A stretch of DNA of 64,000 bases from Actinoplanes sp. SE50/110 (lineage in GTDB: Bacteria > Actinomycetota > Actinomycetes > Mycobacteriales > Micromonosporaceae), in contig NZ_LT827010.1 of the NCBI RefSeq assembly GCF_900119315.1, positions 2,823,001 to 2,887,000 of the forward strand, in the 5' to 3' direction. The number at the start of each line of letters is the position of its first letter. The first letter of the stretch is position 1. Shown here piece by piece: positions 34,514-43,716 of this stretch. Both the position numbers and the translations under genes were made by a program. The notes below the pieces were generated by a model, which saw only the letters and a list, made by a program, of their open reading frames with translations, had not been told where the DNA came from and made no database searches.

Positions 34514-35902
34514 GTGACCACCCTCGCTTCCCGAGCACCCGCCAAGACCCGGCCGTTGGCGGCCGTGCTCGCCGCCGTCGGCATCCCGACCTTCATGGTC
34601 TCCCTGGACAACCTCGTGGTCAGCACGGCGCTGCCGGTGATCCGCACCGAACTGCACGCCTCGATCACCGACCTGCAGTGGTTCGTCAACGCGTACACGC
34701 TGCCGTTCGCCGCGTTCCTGCTCACCGCCGCCGCGCTCGGCGATCGGCTCGGGCGGCGCCGGATGTTCCTCGGCGGCATCGTCGTCTTCACCCTCGCCTC
34801 GGCGGCCGCCGCGCTGTCCACCGAAGCGTGGCAGCTCACCGCCTCCCGCGCGGTGCAGGGACTGGGCGGGGCCGCGATCACCCCGCTGGCGCTGACCCTG
34901 CTCGCCCGGGCGGTCCCGGCACACCTGCGCAACGCGGCGGTCGGGATCTGGGGCGGCATCACCGGGCTCGGCGTCGCCGTCGGCCCGGTCGTCGGCGGCG
35001 CGGTCGTCGACGGCCTGCACTGGTCCTGGATCTTCTGGCTGAACGTGCCGGTCGGCGTCGTCGCCGTCGTGCTCGCCGCGACCACGCTCGACGAATCCCG
35101 CGGCGACGGCCGCCGGCTCGACCCGATCGGCCTGATCCTGTCCGCCGGCGGCATGCTGCTGCTGATCTGGGGCGTCGTCGACGGCCCCGACCGGGGCTGG
35201 ACCAGCGGCCGGGTCCCGGTCATGCTCGGCGCGGCGGTCGTGATGCTCACCGGCTTCCTTTTCTGGCAGGCGCGCAACCGGACCCCGATGCTGCCCCTCC
35301 GCCTGTTCCGCAGCCGCGGCTTCAGCCTGGTCAACGCGGTGACCCTGACCTTCTCCGCCGGTGCGTTCGGCTCGGTGTTCCTGCTCTCCCAGTTCTTCCA
35401 GGTGGTGCAGGGCGCCAGCCCGCTGCAGTCCGGCCTGCGCACCCTGCCCTGGACGGCGGCCCCGATGATCGTCGCGCCGCTGGCCGGCATGCTGGCCGGC
35501 CGGATCGGCCAGCGGATCCTGATCGTCGCCGGTCAGGTGTTCCTCGCGGCCGGTCTGCTGTGGATGGCCCTCGGACTGTCGGTGACCGCGTCCTACACCT
35601 CGCTGATCGGGGCGTTCGTGCTCGCCGGCATCGGGATGGGGCTGACCTTCGCCCCGGTCAGCACGATGGTGCTGGCCAGCGTGGACGTGAACGAGCAGGG
35701 CGTGGCGTCCGGCACCAACAACACGATCCGCGAATTCGGGGTGGCGGCCGGGGTGGCGGCTCTCTCGTCGATCTTCAGTTCGCTGGGCGGTTTCAGCAGC
35801 TTCGATGCCTTCATCGACGGTACGCGGCCGGCGGTGCTGACCGGCGCGGCGGTGATCGCGGTGGGGGCGGTGGTGGGGCTCTGGCTGCCCCGCAAGGCCT
35901 GA
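34514..35902 (+). CDS. MFS drug transporter, DHA2 type (14 TM)
   Basis: 462 residues: FMVSLDNLVVSTALPVI in helix 1, ALGDRLGRRRMFLGG in loop 2-3 and GIWGGITGLGVAVGPVVGG (motif C of antiporters). GTG with AGGGG spaced about 6 nt. Regulated by the divergent TetR. Likely multidrug or antibiotic efflux. Confidence 0.92.
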   Translation: MTTLASRAPAKTRPLAAVLAAVGIPTFMVSLDNLVVSTALPVIRTELHASITDLQWFVNAYTLPFAAFLLTAAALGDRLGRRRMFLGGIVVFTLASAAAALSTEAWQLTASRAVQGLGGAAITPLALTLLARAVPAHLRNAAVGIWGGITGLGVAVGPVVGGAVVDGLHWSWIFWLNVPVGVVAVVLAATTLDESRGDGRRLDPIGLILSAGGMLLLIWGVVDGPDRGWTSGRVPVMLGAAVVMLTGFLFWQARNRTPMLPLRLFRSRGFSLVNAVTLTFSAGAFGSVFLLSQFFQVVQGASPLQSGLRTLPWTAAPMIVAPLAGMLAGRIGQRILIVAGQVFLAAGLLWMALGLSVTASYTSLIGAFVLAGIGMGLTFAPVSTMVLASVDVNEQGVASGTNNTIREFGVAAGVAALSSIFSSLGGFSSFDAFIDGTRPAVLTGAAVIAVGAVVGLWLPRKA

Positions 35903-36417
35903 CCACCGGCCGGACCCGACCCCCGGTCCCGCGTCACCTCGTAGCGGACCCACCGGCCGGGGCAAGGCCGGCGTCGGTGTACCGGGCTGCGGCACGGGCC
36001 GGTTCCTCCTTCACCCGCTTGACGTGGCGCCGCTGCTCGCGGGCGGTGTCCGGGTGGAGTCGGCGATGTCGCTGCGTCCGCATCATGTCAGTAGCCACCA
36101 AACGGGTCGACCCGCCGCTGAACGGGCGCGAAGTGTGTCGGATGGAAACAATCGGGGGTGAACTGTTGCCCTTCCGCAACATGAATGCAACGATGACCTT
36201 CAATCCCGGGCTGAGCGGCCGGGCGAGGGCATCGGCTTCGTCCGGCCGATCCGAACCCACCTCGCGACGACCGCGGCCCGGTGACCACCGCCCGTCCCCC
36301 CGGCGGAGCGAAGACAGCGTGTGCCGGACCTCCGACCGGCACACGCTGTGCCTTTCTCCGGGCACGAACGGCGTACCGCCGCATGCCGGGCCGCGGCCCG
36401 GCGATCAGAAGCGGATC
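35903..36417. other. 515-bp intergenic region
   Basis: It separates convergent MFS and FolP-like genes. Apart from the hairpin at 36314-36349 I see no gene with normal codon bias. Confidence 0.5.
36314..36349. terminator. bidirectional hairpin between convergent genes
   Basis: Perfect 14-bp arms ACAGCGTGTGCCGG / CCGGCACACGCTGT with an 8-nt loop, 69 bp after the FolP-like stop. No long T-run follows. Confidence 0.7.
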
Positions 36418-37284
36418 TCAGATGTTGTGTTTGAGGTAGGCGGGTTCCCGCCACCCCAGTATCGCCTCGGTCATTCGGATCGCGTCGGAGGCCGCCCGGA
36501 CGTCGTGCACCCGCATGATCCGTGCGCCGCGCAGCAGGCTGAAGACGACCGTGGCCAGCGTTCCGGCGAGTCGTTCCTGCTGCGGGCGGTCGAGGGTTTC
36601 GCCGATGAAGTCCTTGTTGCTCAGGGCCGCGAGCATCGGGTAGCCGATGGCGGCGATCTCGTCGAGGCGGCGGGTGATCTCCAGCGAGTGAAGGGTGTTC
36701 TTGTTCAGGTCATGGCCCGGGTCGATGATGATCTGATCCGGGCGCACGCCGCGGGAGAGGGCCAGCGCGACCTTCTGCCGGAGGAAGTCGCCGACCTCGG
36801 CGGTCACATCCCGATATCGCGGACTGGGGTAGAGGGTGCGCGGCGCGGCGAGGCTGTGGCAGATGACCAGTTGCGCGTCCGTGCCGGCGACCGCGTCGGC
36901 CATCGCGGGATCGCGCAGCCCGGACGTGTCGTTGACGACGGCGGCGCCGTGCCGGATCACCTCGGCGGCCACCTCGGGGCGGAACGTGTCGACCGAGACG
37001 ACGGCCAGGTCGCGGGCCGCCTCGACGACGGGCAGGACTCGGTCGAGCTCCTCGGCGGCGGTGACCTCGGGGCCGGGAGCGAACGGGACGCCGCCGATGT
37101 CGATCCAGTCGGCCCCCTCGGCGGCCGCGTGACGGACCGCCTCGGTGGCCTTCTCCAGGGCGAAGGTGCGGCCTTTGTCGTGGAACGAGTCCGGCGTCCG
37201 GTTCACGATCGCCATCACGACGGCCTGGCGGCTGAAGTCGTACGTCCGGCCGCCGATCACCCGGATGCTGCTGAGGTCACTCAC
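36418..37284 (-). CDS. folP2: dihydropteroate synthase homologue, FolP2 type
   Basis: A TIM-barrel DHPS homologue with MAIVNRTPDSFHDKG, WIDIGGVPFAPG, VSVDTF, VVNDTSG, DPGHDLNKNTLHSLE and LSNKDFIGETL. The pABA/sulfonamide loop normally read ESTRPG is VPFAPG here, and SRKS is SNKD. The same substitutions mark mycobacterial FolP2, which is reported not to act as DHPS, so the true reaction is probably different. GTG at 37284 is chosen because homology starts at SDLSSIRVIGGRTYDF; the longer frame upstream has no family similarity. 288 aa. Confidence 0.85.
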   Translation of the reverse strand: MSDLSSIRVIGGRTYDFSRQAVVMAIVNRTPDSFHDKGRTFALEKATEAVRHAAAEGADWIDIGGVPFAPGPEVTAAEELDRVLPVVEAARDLAVVSVDTFRPEVAAEVIRHGAAVVNDTSGLRDPAMADAVAGTDAQLVICHSLAAPRTLYPSPRYRDVTAEVGDFLRQKVALALSRGVRPDQIIIDPGHDLNKNTLHSLEITRRLDEIAAIGYPMLAALSNKDFIGETLDRPQQERLAGTLATVVFSLLRGARIMRVHDVRAASDAIRMTEAILGWREPAYLKHNI

Positions 37285-37351
37285 AACCGGCGACCCTACA
37301 CAGCGCGGCAACCGACGGCCCGGACACCGTGACCTGTGAGAGTGTGATTCG

Positions 37352-38938
37352 GTGAGGCTGCTGTCCGACCGCAGAGTCGGTATGAAGATCATGTTCGCGG
37401 TGCTCGTCGTCGCCCTGCTCAGCGTGACCGACGGCCTGTTCGCCATGGACAGTCTCGGCACCACCAACAACATGGTGAAAGCCGGCTACCAGAACAGTCT
37501 CGAACTGGAGACGATCGGCAACCTGCGCAGTGCCGTCAACCGGACCTGGCTGGCGGCCTCCGACGACCTGCTCGCCAGCGACGCCACGGCCCGGCAGGCC
37601 GCCACCGGCGCCCCGACCGACGCGCAGAACCAGGTCGACCAGTATGCGCAGGGATATCAGGGCTATCCGACCGGCAGCGACGAGGGCGCCGCGTTGCAGG
37701 CGTTCCGGATGGCCTGGGCGTCGTACGCCGACGTGCTGAGCGGCACGCTGCTGCCGCTCGCCGCCGCCGGCGACCGGGCGAAGATCGACGCCGTGCGGAC
37801 CCGGCAGATCGTCCCGTTGATGACCGAGGTGCGGGGGCAGCTCGCCAGGCTGTCCGACCTGACGGTGGCCGAGACCGCCGCGCAGGAGACCGCCGCCGAG
37901 AGCCGCTACCAGGGCACCAGGTGGCGGGTGCTGCTGATGCTGACCTTCAGCGCCGGGATCGGGGTGGTCCTCGCCCTCGGGGCGAGCCGGATGATCGTAC
38001 GGCCGCTGTCGCGGTGCGTGACCGTGCTGGACCGGATCCGGACCGGTGACCTCACCGCCCGCGCCGAGGTCACCGGCCGCGACGAGGTCGGCCGGATGGC
38101 CGACGCCCTCAACCACACCGCCCAGGCGATGAGCGACATGGTCGGCCGGGTGCGGACCAGCGCCGATGTCCTCGCCTCCGCCGCCGAGGAGCTGTCCACC
38201 GTCTCCAGCGAGCTGTCCGTGTCGGCGGAGGAGACTTCCGCCCAGGTCGGCACGGTGTCCGCATCGGCCGGCCGGGTGTCCGAAGGGGTGCAGGCGGTCT
38301 CCGCCGGGGCCGAGGAGATGGGCGTGTCGATCCGGGAGATCGCGAACAGCGCCAACGAGGCCGCCGGGGTCGCCGCCGAGGCCGCCCGTACCGCCGAGCA
38401 CACCAACACCAGCGTGTCCCGGCTCGGCGAGGCGTCCGCGCAGATCAGCACGGTCGTCGCGCTGATCACCTCGATCGCCGAACAGACCAACCTGCTGGCC
38501 CTCAACGCGACCATCGAGGCGGCCCGGGCCGGCGAGATGGGCAAGGGGTTCGCGGTGGTCGCCGCCGAGGTGAAGGACCTCGCCCAGGAGACCGCCCGGG
38601 CCACCCAGGAGATCACCGCGCAGGTCGCCGCGATCCAGACCGAATCCGACGGGGCGGTACACGCCATCCGGCAGATCGCCGCGGTCATCGCGACGATCAA
38701 CGACTACGCGACGACGATCGCGGCGGCCGTCGAGGAGCAGACCGCGACCACCGCCGAGATCGCCCGCAGCGTCGGTCAGGCCGCGGAAGGCTCGTCGGCG
38801 ATCGCCGGGACGATCGCCGGTGTGGCGCAGGCCGCCCAGCAGGTCACCTCCGGCGCGACCGAGACCCAGCAGACCGCCGCCGAACTCGCCCGGACCGCGG
38901 CCGAACTCCAGGCCACGGCCGCGACCTACCGGACCTGA
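37352..38938 (+). CDS. methyl-accepting chemotaxis protein
   Basis: 528 residues: TM1 ([20 protein letters not shown]), a four-helix-bundle sensor of about 160 residues, TM2 ([19 protein letters not shown]), HAMP and a signalling coiled coil with the conserved hairpin tip [19 protein letters not shown]. No pentapeptide tether for CheR is evident. GTG start. No che genes are near. It fits a motile-spore actinomycete such as Actinoplanes. Confidence 0.93.
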   Translation: MRLLSDRRVGMKIMFAVLVVALLSVTDGLFAMDSLGTTNNMVKAGYQNSLELETIGNLRSAVNRTWLAASDDLLASDATARQAATGAPTDAQNQVDQYAQGYQGYPTGSDEGAALQAFRMAWASYADVLSGTLLPLAAAGDRAKIDAVRTRQIVPLMTEVRGQLARLSDLTVAETAAQETAAESRYQGTRWRVLLMLTFSAGIGVVLALGASRMIVRPLSRCVTVLDRIRTGDLTARAEVTGRDEVGRMADALNHTAQAMSDMVGRVRTSADVLASAAEELSTVSSELSVSAEETSAQVGTVSASAGRVSEGVQAVSAGAEEMGVSIREIANSANEAAGVAAEAARTAEHTNTSVSRLGEASAQISTVVALITSIAEQTNLLALNATIEAARAGEMGKGFAVVAAEVKDLAQETARATQEITAQVAAIQTESDGAVHAIRQIAAVIATINDYATTIAAAVEEQTATTAEIARSVGQAAEGSSAIAGTIAGVAQAAQQVTSGATETQQTAAELARTAAELQATAATYRT

Positions 38939-39063
38939 CGACGACATCCGGGCGGCGGCCTCGTAGAGTCGCCGGGTTTCCGCGGACAAGGCACGCCGGA
39001 GCGCTTCGTGGCGTTCGGGGCGGACCGGTACGACCGGCTCCGCTACGCCCTCGACCTGGGCTG
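38939..39063 (+). pseudogene. possible C-terminal gene remnant
   Basis: Directly after the chemoreceptor stop the same frame stays open for about 40 codons and ends RFVAFGADRYDRLRYALDLG before TGA at 39061. Codon bias is natural and there is no start codon or RBS, so it may be the tail of a deleted gene. Chance is not excluded. Confidence 0.25.
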
Positions 39064-39071
39064 AGCCGAGG

Positions 39072-39623
39072 TCAGGCGGTGGTGTCGCGGATCAGTTCGG
39101 TGACCCAGTCGACGGCGACCCGGGCCTGGTCCGGGGGGCTGGAGTGCAGGGCGTCGACGATCAGCCAGATGCGGTCGGCCAGCAGGGCGTCACCGCCCAG
39201 CTCGGTGACCAGGCGGTCGACCACGGCGCGGCTGTCGGCGAGGTAGGCGCGGGCCAGCTGGGCCGGCTCGTCGGTGGCGCCCGGGAACTCGGTCAGATAA
39301 TTGCGGAAGGCGCAGCCCCGCCAGCCCGGCCGGCGGGTCGACTCGGCGATCTCGGCGACCAGGGCGATCAGCTGTCCGGCCGGGCCGTGCGCCCAGCGGA
39401 GCGCCTCGGCGGCGGCCTGCTCGCGCTCCCGGCGGGACAGTCGCAGATAGGCCGCGGCCAGCTGCGCCTTGCTGGGAAAATGCCGGTACAGCAGGTTCTT
39501 GCCGCAGCCGGCGACCTCGACGACCTGGGCCATGCCGACCGCGCGGACGCCGTACCGGTAGAACAGCCCGGCGGCCGCGGTCAGAATCGTGTCGCGGGTG
39601 CCCGGAACCGGCGTACGTGCCAT
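39072..39623 (-). CDS. TetR family regulator
   Basis: 183 residues; helix-turn-helix AGLFYRYGVRAVGMAQVVEV and GKNLLYRHFPSKAQL, then a ligand domain of the LmrA/YxaF kind. ATG at 39623 is 7 nt from TAATCT, hence leaderless; the longer frame from 39662 is not used. The promoter lies within the last codons of cydDC. The target is unknown; no enzyme gene is paired with it. Confidence 0.85.
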   Translation of the reverse strand: MARTPVPGTRDTILTAAAGLFYRYGVRAVGMAQVVEVAGCGKNLLYRHFPSKAQLAAAYLRLSRREREQAAAEALRWAHGPAGQLIALVAEIAESTRRPGWRGCAFRNYLTEFPGATDEPAQLARAYLADSRAVVDRLVTELGGDALLADRIWLIVDALHSSPPDQARVAVDWVTELIRDTTA

Positions 39624-39630
39624 AGTCCCC

Positions 39631-39652
39631 AGATTAGCGGACTGATCGGTCC
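39631..39652. promoter_or_regulatory. TetR promoter and near-palindromic operator inside the cydDC 3' end
   Basis: GGACTGATCGGTCC (39639-39652, 12 of 14 positions symmetric) lies next to the leaderless -10 (TAATCT on the minus strand, 39631-39636). It doubles as the last cydDC codons. Confidence 0.55.
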
Positions 39653-42600
39653 AAACCGACATTCAGCCGTCCATTGGACAGTTCGTAAATCTGGTCTACC
39701 AAATCGAGACCCTCCGCGCGGTGCGCGAACACCAGCACCGTCCGCCCGGACGCCGCGTCCAGCAGATCCGCCATCAGCTCCCGGGCGCCCGCCTCATCGA
39801 TCCCCTCGGTCGGCTCATCCAGGATCAGCAGCGCCGGATCGGCCAGCAACGCCCGCGCGGTGGCCAGCCGGCGCCGCTGCCCGCCCGACATCGTGCTGCC
39901 CCCGGTCCCCAGCCAGGTGTCCAGCCCGGCCGCCAAACCGTCCAGCCACGGGCCGAGACCGACCCGCCGCAGCGCGGCGACAACCTCTCCGTCACTCGCG
40001 GCCGGTGCGGCGAGACGCAGATTTTCCCGTACGTCGGAAGCGAACACATGTCCGGTCTCATCGCTGACGAGGACGGCCCGGCCGCCGACGCGCACCTCGC
40101 CGGACCGCGGTCGCAGCAGGCCGCCGAGCACGGCGGCCAGCGTCGACTTCCCGGAACCGGAGCGGCCGGTGACGGCCGCCCTGGCGCCTGGCCGGAGGTG
40201 CAGCGAAAGGCCGTCGATCGTGGGGTCACCCTGGGGGTCCCAGGCGGCGACCAGGGCCTCGATGATGACCTCGCCGGACCTCGGCCGGGATGCCGGTGGT
40301 GGCGCGGGGTGGCCGGGATCGACCGGCGTGGTGCCGTGGACCGCCGCGCTGTCGGCGATGGGCCCGGCTCCGGCGGCGATCTCGTCAGTGGGTGTGTCGG
40401 CTCCGGTGGCGGGCGTTTCGCCGGTGGCGTCAGGTTCCGCTGGGGCGGGGCGGCGGGCGGTGGGGTCGTCGGTGGCCAGGGCGGCGACCCGGTGTTCGGC
40501 GCCGGTGGCGGGGCGGCGGGCGGTGGGGTCGTCGGTGGCCAGGGCGGCGACCCGGTGTTCGGCGCCGGTGGCGGGGCGGCGGGCGGTGGGGTCGTCGGTG
40601 GTCAGGGCGGCGACCCGGTGTTCGGCGCCGGTGGCGTGGCGGCGGGCGATGGCGGCTTCCGGCAGGGCGACCAGCGGCTCGCCCAGGGCGATGACGCCCA
40701 GCAGCAGGACCGCGGACCACTCCGCGGAAAGGCCGGCCCGGCCCAGGACGATGGCCGTTCCGGCGGCGGCGACCGCCCACCCCAGGTGGGCGACGGCGGC
40801 GGCCAGGCCGGCGGTGCGGGCCGCCCGGGCCTCCAGTACGGCCAGGGTGCGGCTACGGTTCTCCGGCACGCCGGAACGGGCGGCGCCGGTGCCGAGTTCC
40901 TCGACGCCGTCGACCGTCTCGACCATCGCGTCCCGCAGGGCGGCCCGAGCGGAGCCGGTCGCGGCCTCCTGGCGGTCCGCCTGCCACCAGGCGAGCAACG
41001 GGGCCACCACGCCGGTGATCACGATGCCGAGGGCGAGCACGCCGGCGATCCGGGTGGCGAGCACGGCGGGCGCCACCCCGGCCGCCCGCGCCGCGAGGCC
41101 GGTCGATGCGGCGTCGCCGGACACCGCGATGGTGGCGGCGGCATCCCCCGACATGGCGATGGTGAGCGCGGCGGCCCCGGCGACCGCCACCGTCACCGCG
41201 GCGGTGAGGATCGGGAACCAGCCGCGGAGCAGACCGTCGACCCGGGCGTCCACGTCGTCGACCAGGCGGGTGAGGAGATCACCGCGGCGGTGCAACCGAG
41301 GGCCGGGGACCCGGGGGATCAGCTCGGCGTAGACCGCGGCCCGCCGCCGACCCAGCCGGGCGAACGCCACGTCATGGGCGACCAGACGCTCCAGGTAGCG
41401 GAGCAGGGGGCGGGCCACCGCGCTGCCGCGGACCAGGACCACCGCCGCGGACAGGGTCAGCACCGGAGGCAGGGTGGCGGCCCGCACCAGCAGCCAGGCG
41501 GCGGAGCCGGTCAGGGTCAGCCCGCCGAGGACCGCGGCCGCACCCAGCGCGACCGCGACCCAGGGCCGCCGCCACCAACTGCCCTCCGCGGCGATCTCGG
41601 CAGGCCGGGGTGCGGACGCGGGGTGCTCTCGAGAGGCTTCCCCGGGAGCGTCGCAGGCGGGGCTGTCGGCCGGGGTCGTCGTGATGCCGGGCGGGGCGGT
41701 CAGGTCGACGATGCGGTCCGCGGCGGCGAGGAGGGCGGGGCGGTGGGCGACCACCAGGACGGCGCAGCCTCGTCGGGCGAAGTCCTGGAGGTGGGTGATG
41801 ACCAGGCGTTCGGCGGCGGGGTCGAGGTGGGCGGTGGGTTCGTCGAGCAGCAGGGTGACCACCGGGCCGGGGTGCCGGCTCGCGGCGGGTTCGCCGCGGC
41901 GCAGGTGGGTGGCCCGGTGCAGGAGGGCGGCCAGGGCCAGGCGCTGACGTTGACCGGCGGAGATGCCGCGGCCGTGCTCGCCGAGCGGGGTCTGCGGAGT
42001 GACCTCGGTGTCCAGGCCTACCAGGTGCAGGGCGGAGCGGATCTCGTCGTCGGTGGCTCCGGCCGGGAACGCCTCGCCGATCGTCCGGGCGTGCGGCAGG
42101 GCCGGGCGCTGGGACAGGTGGAAGGTGCGGCCCACCGCGAGGGCGCCCCTGTCGGCGGGGTGCAGGCCGGCCAGGACCCGCAGGAGGGTGCTCTTGCCGG
42201 CGCCGGACGGGCCGCGGAGGGCGACGAACTCGCCGGCCTGGACGGCCAGTTCGGGCAGGGAGAGCGCTTCGCCGCGGGAGCCGGGATAGGAGGCTCGCAC
42301 GCCGGACGCGAGCACACCCCACCGCGGGGTCGCCGCGGCCGACGGTCCGGGTGCGGTGGCGGCGGGGAGTGCGGGTGTCGGGGTGGCAGCGGCCGGGAGC
42401 GCGGGTGGAAGGCCCGCGGTGGCGGCGGGGAGTGCGGGTGTCGGGGTGGCAGCGGCCGGGAGCGCGGGTGAAAGGCCCGCGGTGGCGGCAGGGAACGCGG
42501 GTGGCGGGGCGGCGAGATCGCTGAGCGGAGAGGGCGAGGGAACGGGGCAGGAGCGGATGCGGTGGGTCAGGGCCAGCCATTCCTGGCTGAGGGCGGTGTC

Positions 42601-43716
42601 CGGCAGAGAGCCGGTGCGAGATGCGGCGAGCGGCGCCGCGGGTGGGGTGAGGATGTCGGTGACGTCGGTGATGACCGCGGTGGCGTCGGTGGCGGCGTGG
42701 TAGCGGGCGGCCATCTCCCGCAGCGGGCGGTAGGCCTCGGGGGCCAGCAGGATGGCGAGCAGGGCCGGGGCCAGTGGCATGGAGCCGCCGGCGACCCGGA
42801 TGCCGGCCTGGACGGCGATCAGGCCGACCGAGAGGGTGCCGACCAGGTCCAGGGCGGTGGAGGAGAGGAACGCGACCCGCAGGACCCGCAGGGTGGCGCG
42901 GCGGTGCCGGTCGGTGAGGTCGGCGATGACGGTGGTCTGGCGGTCGGCCCGGCCGTACATGCGGAGGGTGCCGAGACCCTGGACGACGTCGAGGAAGTGG
43001 CCGGCCAGCCGGGCGTCGGCGGCCCAGCGCTGCTCGGCGCGGGCCTGGGTGGCCCAGCCGATCAGGGCGCCGAGGATCGGGACCAGCGGGAGGGTGAGCA
43101 GGGCGATCACCGCGGAGGCCGGGTCGGCCAGGAACATCACGGTGAGCACGACCGGGGGCAGCGTCACGCCGAGGATCAGGGACGGCAGGTAGCCGGCGAA
43201 CCAGGGGCGCAGGGAGTCGAGCCCGGTGCCCAGGATGGTGGTGAGGCGACCGGCGCCGAACGAGGCGACCCAGGCCGGGCCGCGCCGCACGACGGTGCCG
43301 AGCAGGCGGCGGCGGAGCTCGTCGGTGACCTTGGCGGCGGTGCGGCGGGCGGTGACCTGTTCGGCCCAGGCGAGCAGGGCACGGGTGGTGAAGGCGGCGG
43401 CGAGCAGGGCGACGGCGGTGCCGCGGGAGCCGCCGAACAGCAGCGAGTGTGGCCGGGACGGGGCGATGAGCCGGGTGAGGGCCACGGCGATGGCCAGCGT
43501 CGCGGCGGCCTGACCGATGCCGATCAGGGACTGCAGGGCGATGCCGGCGCGCGCGGTGCGGGCGTGGCGCAGCAGCCTCGGGTCGATCGGGCCCCGCGGC
43601 GGGCGGCCCGCGGTGGGCGGGTGGGGCGAGGCGGACGGTGCTGACGACGTACCGTCAATCGGGGTGGAGCGGCCGGAACCGGCAGCGACCGCGACCGAGG
43701 AGCGGGCCGCGGTCAT
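39634..43716 (-). CDS. cydDC: fused thiol-reductant ABC exporter CydDC
   Basis: CydD and CydC in one chain of 1360 aa. TMD1 is at about 50-360, NBD1 has Walker A GPSGAGKSTLL (about 500) and signature GISAGQRQRLALA, TMD2 is at about 720-1005, and NBD2 has GRSGSGKSTLA (about 1185), signature STMSGGQRRRLATARAL and LLILDEPTEGID. The exporter supplies periplasmic thiols for cytochrome bd assembly. Two low-complexity linkers (about 405-460 and 1025-1090) are made of in-frame DNA repeats, the second of three 21-residue units. ATG at 43716 overlaps the cydB stop (ATGA); the longer open frame is a cydB shadow. Confidence 0.93.
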   Translation of the reverse strand: MTAARSSVAVAAGSGRSTPIDGTSSAPSASPHPPTAGRPPRGPIDPRLLRHARTARAGIALQSLIGIGQAAATLAIAVALTRLIAPSRPHSLLFGGSRGTAVALLAAAFTTRALLAWAEQVTARRTAAKVTDELRRRLLGTVVRRGPAWVASFGAGRLTTILGTGLDSLRPWFAGYLPSLILGVTLPPVVLTVMFLADPASAVIALLTLPLVPILGALIGWATQARAEQRWAADARLAGHFLDVVQGLGTLRMYGRADRQTTVIADLTDRHRRATLRVLRVAFLSSTALDLVGTLSVGLIAVQAGIRVAGGSMPLAPALLAILLAPEAYRPLREMAARYHAATDATAVITDVTDILTPPAAPLAASRTGSLPDTALSQEWLALTHRIRSCPVPSPSPLSDLAAPPPAFPAATAGLSPALPAAATPTPALPAATAGLPPALPAAATPTPALPAATAPGPSAAATPRWGVLASGVRASYPGSRGEALSLPELAVQAGEFVALRGPSGAGKSTLLRVLAGLHPADRGALAVGRTFHLSQRPALPHARTIGEAFPAGATDDEIRSALHLVGLDTEVTPQTPLGEHGRGISAGQRQRLALAALLHRATHLRRGEPAASRHPGPVVTLLLDEPTAHLDPAAERLVITHLQDFARRGCAVLVVAHRPALLAAADRIVDLTAPPGITTTPADSPACDAPGEASREHPASAPRPAEIAAEGSWWRRPWVAVALGAAAVLGGLTLTGSAAWLLVRAATLPPVLTLSAAVVLVRGSAVARPLLRYLERLVAHDVAFARLGRRRAAVYAELIPRVPGPRLHRRGDLLTRLVDDVDARVDGLLRGWFPILTAAVTVAVAGAAALTIAMSGDAAATIAVSGDAASTGLAARAAGVAPAVLATRIAGVLALGIVITGVVAPLLAWWQADRQEAATGSARAALRDAMVETVDGVEELGTGAARSGVPENRSRTLAVLEARAARTAGLAAAVAHLGWAVAAAGTAIVLGRAGLSAEWSAVLLLGVIALGEPLVALPEAAIARRHATGAEHRVAALTTDDPTARRPATGAEHRVAALATDDPTARRPATGAEHRVAALATDDPTARRPAPAEPDATGETPATGADTPTDEIAAGAGPIADSAAVHGTTPVDPGHPAPPPASRPRSGEVIIEALVAAWDPQGDPTIDGLSLHLRPGARAAVTGRSGSGKSTLAAVLGGLLRPRSGEVRVGGRAVLVSDETGHVFASDVRENLRLAAPAASDGEVVAALRRVGLGPWLDGLAAGLDTWLGTGGSTMSGGQRRRLATARALLADPALLILDEPTEGIDEAGARELMADLLDAASGRTVLVFAHRAEGLDLVDQIYELSNGRLNVGLDRSVR
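40450..40645 (-). repeat. 63-bp in-frame tandem repeat in cydDC
   Basis: Three near-identical 63-bp copies (unit contains GTGGCCAGGGCGGCGACCCG) encode a 21-residue unit with TGAEHRVAALATDDPTARR between TMD2 and NBD2. Confidence 0.9.
42340..42505 (-). repeat. in-frame Ala/Pro repeat in cydDC
   Basis: Two near-identical copies of a unit encoding LPAAATPTPALPAATAGL lie just before NBD1. They form a probably flexible linker. Confidence 0.85.

Noticed and set aside
35934..36365. Open frame of 143 codons between MFS and FolP-like genes
   Set aside because: Arg-rich, no RBS and crossed by the 36314-36349 hairpin; no family resemblance.
39721..42471. A 916-codon plus-strand frame opposite cydDC
   Set aside because: Shadow created by in-phase repeats; cydDC motifs are on the minus strand.
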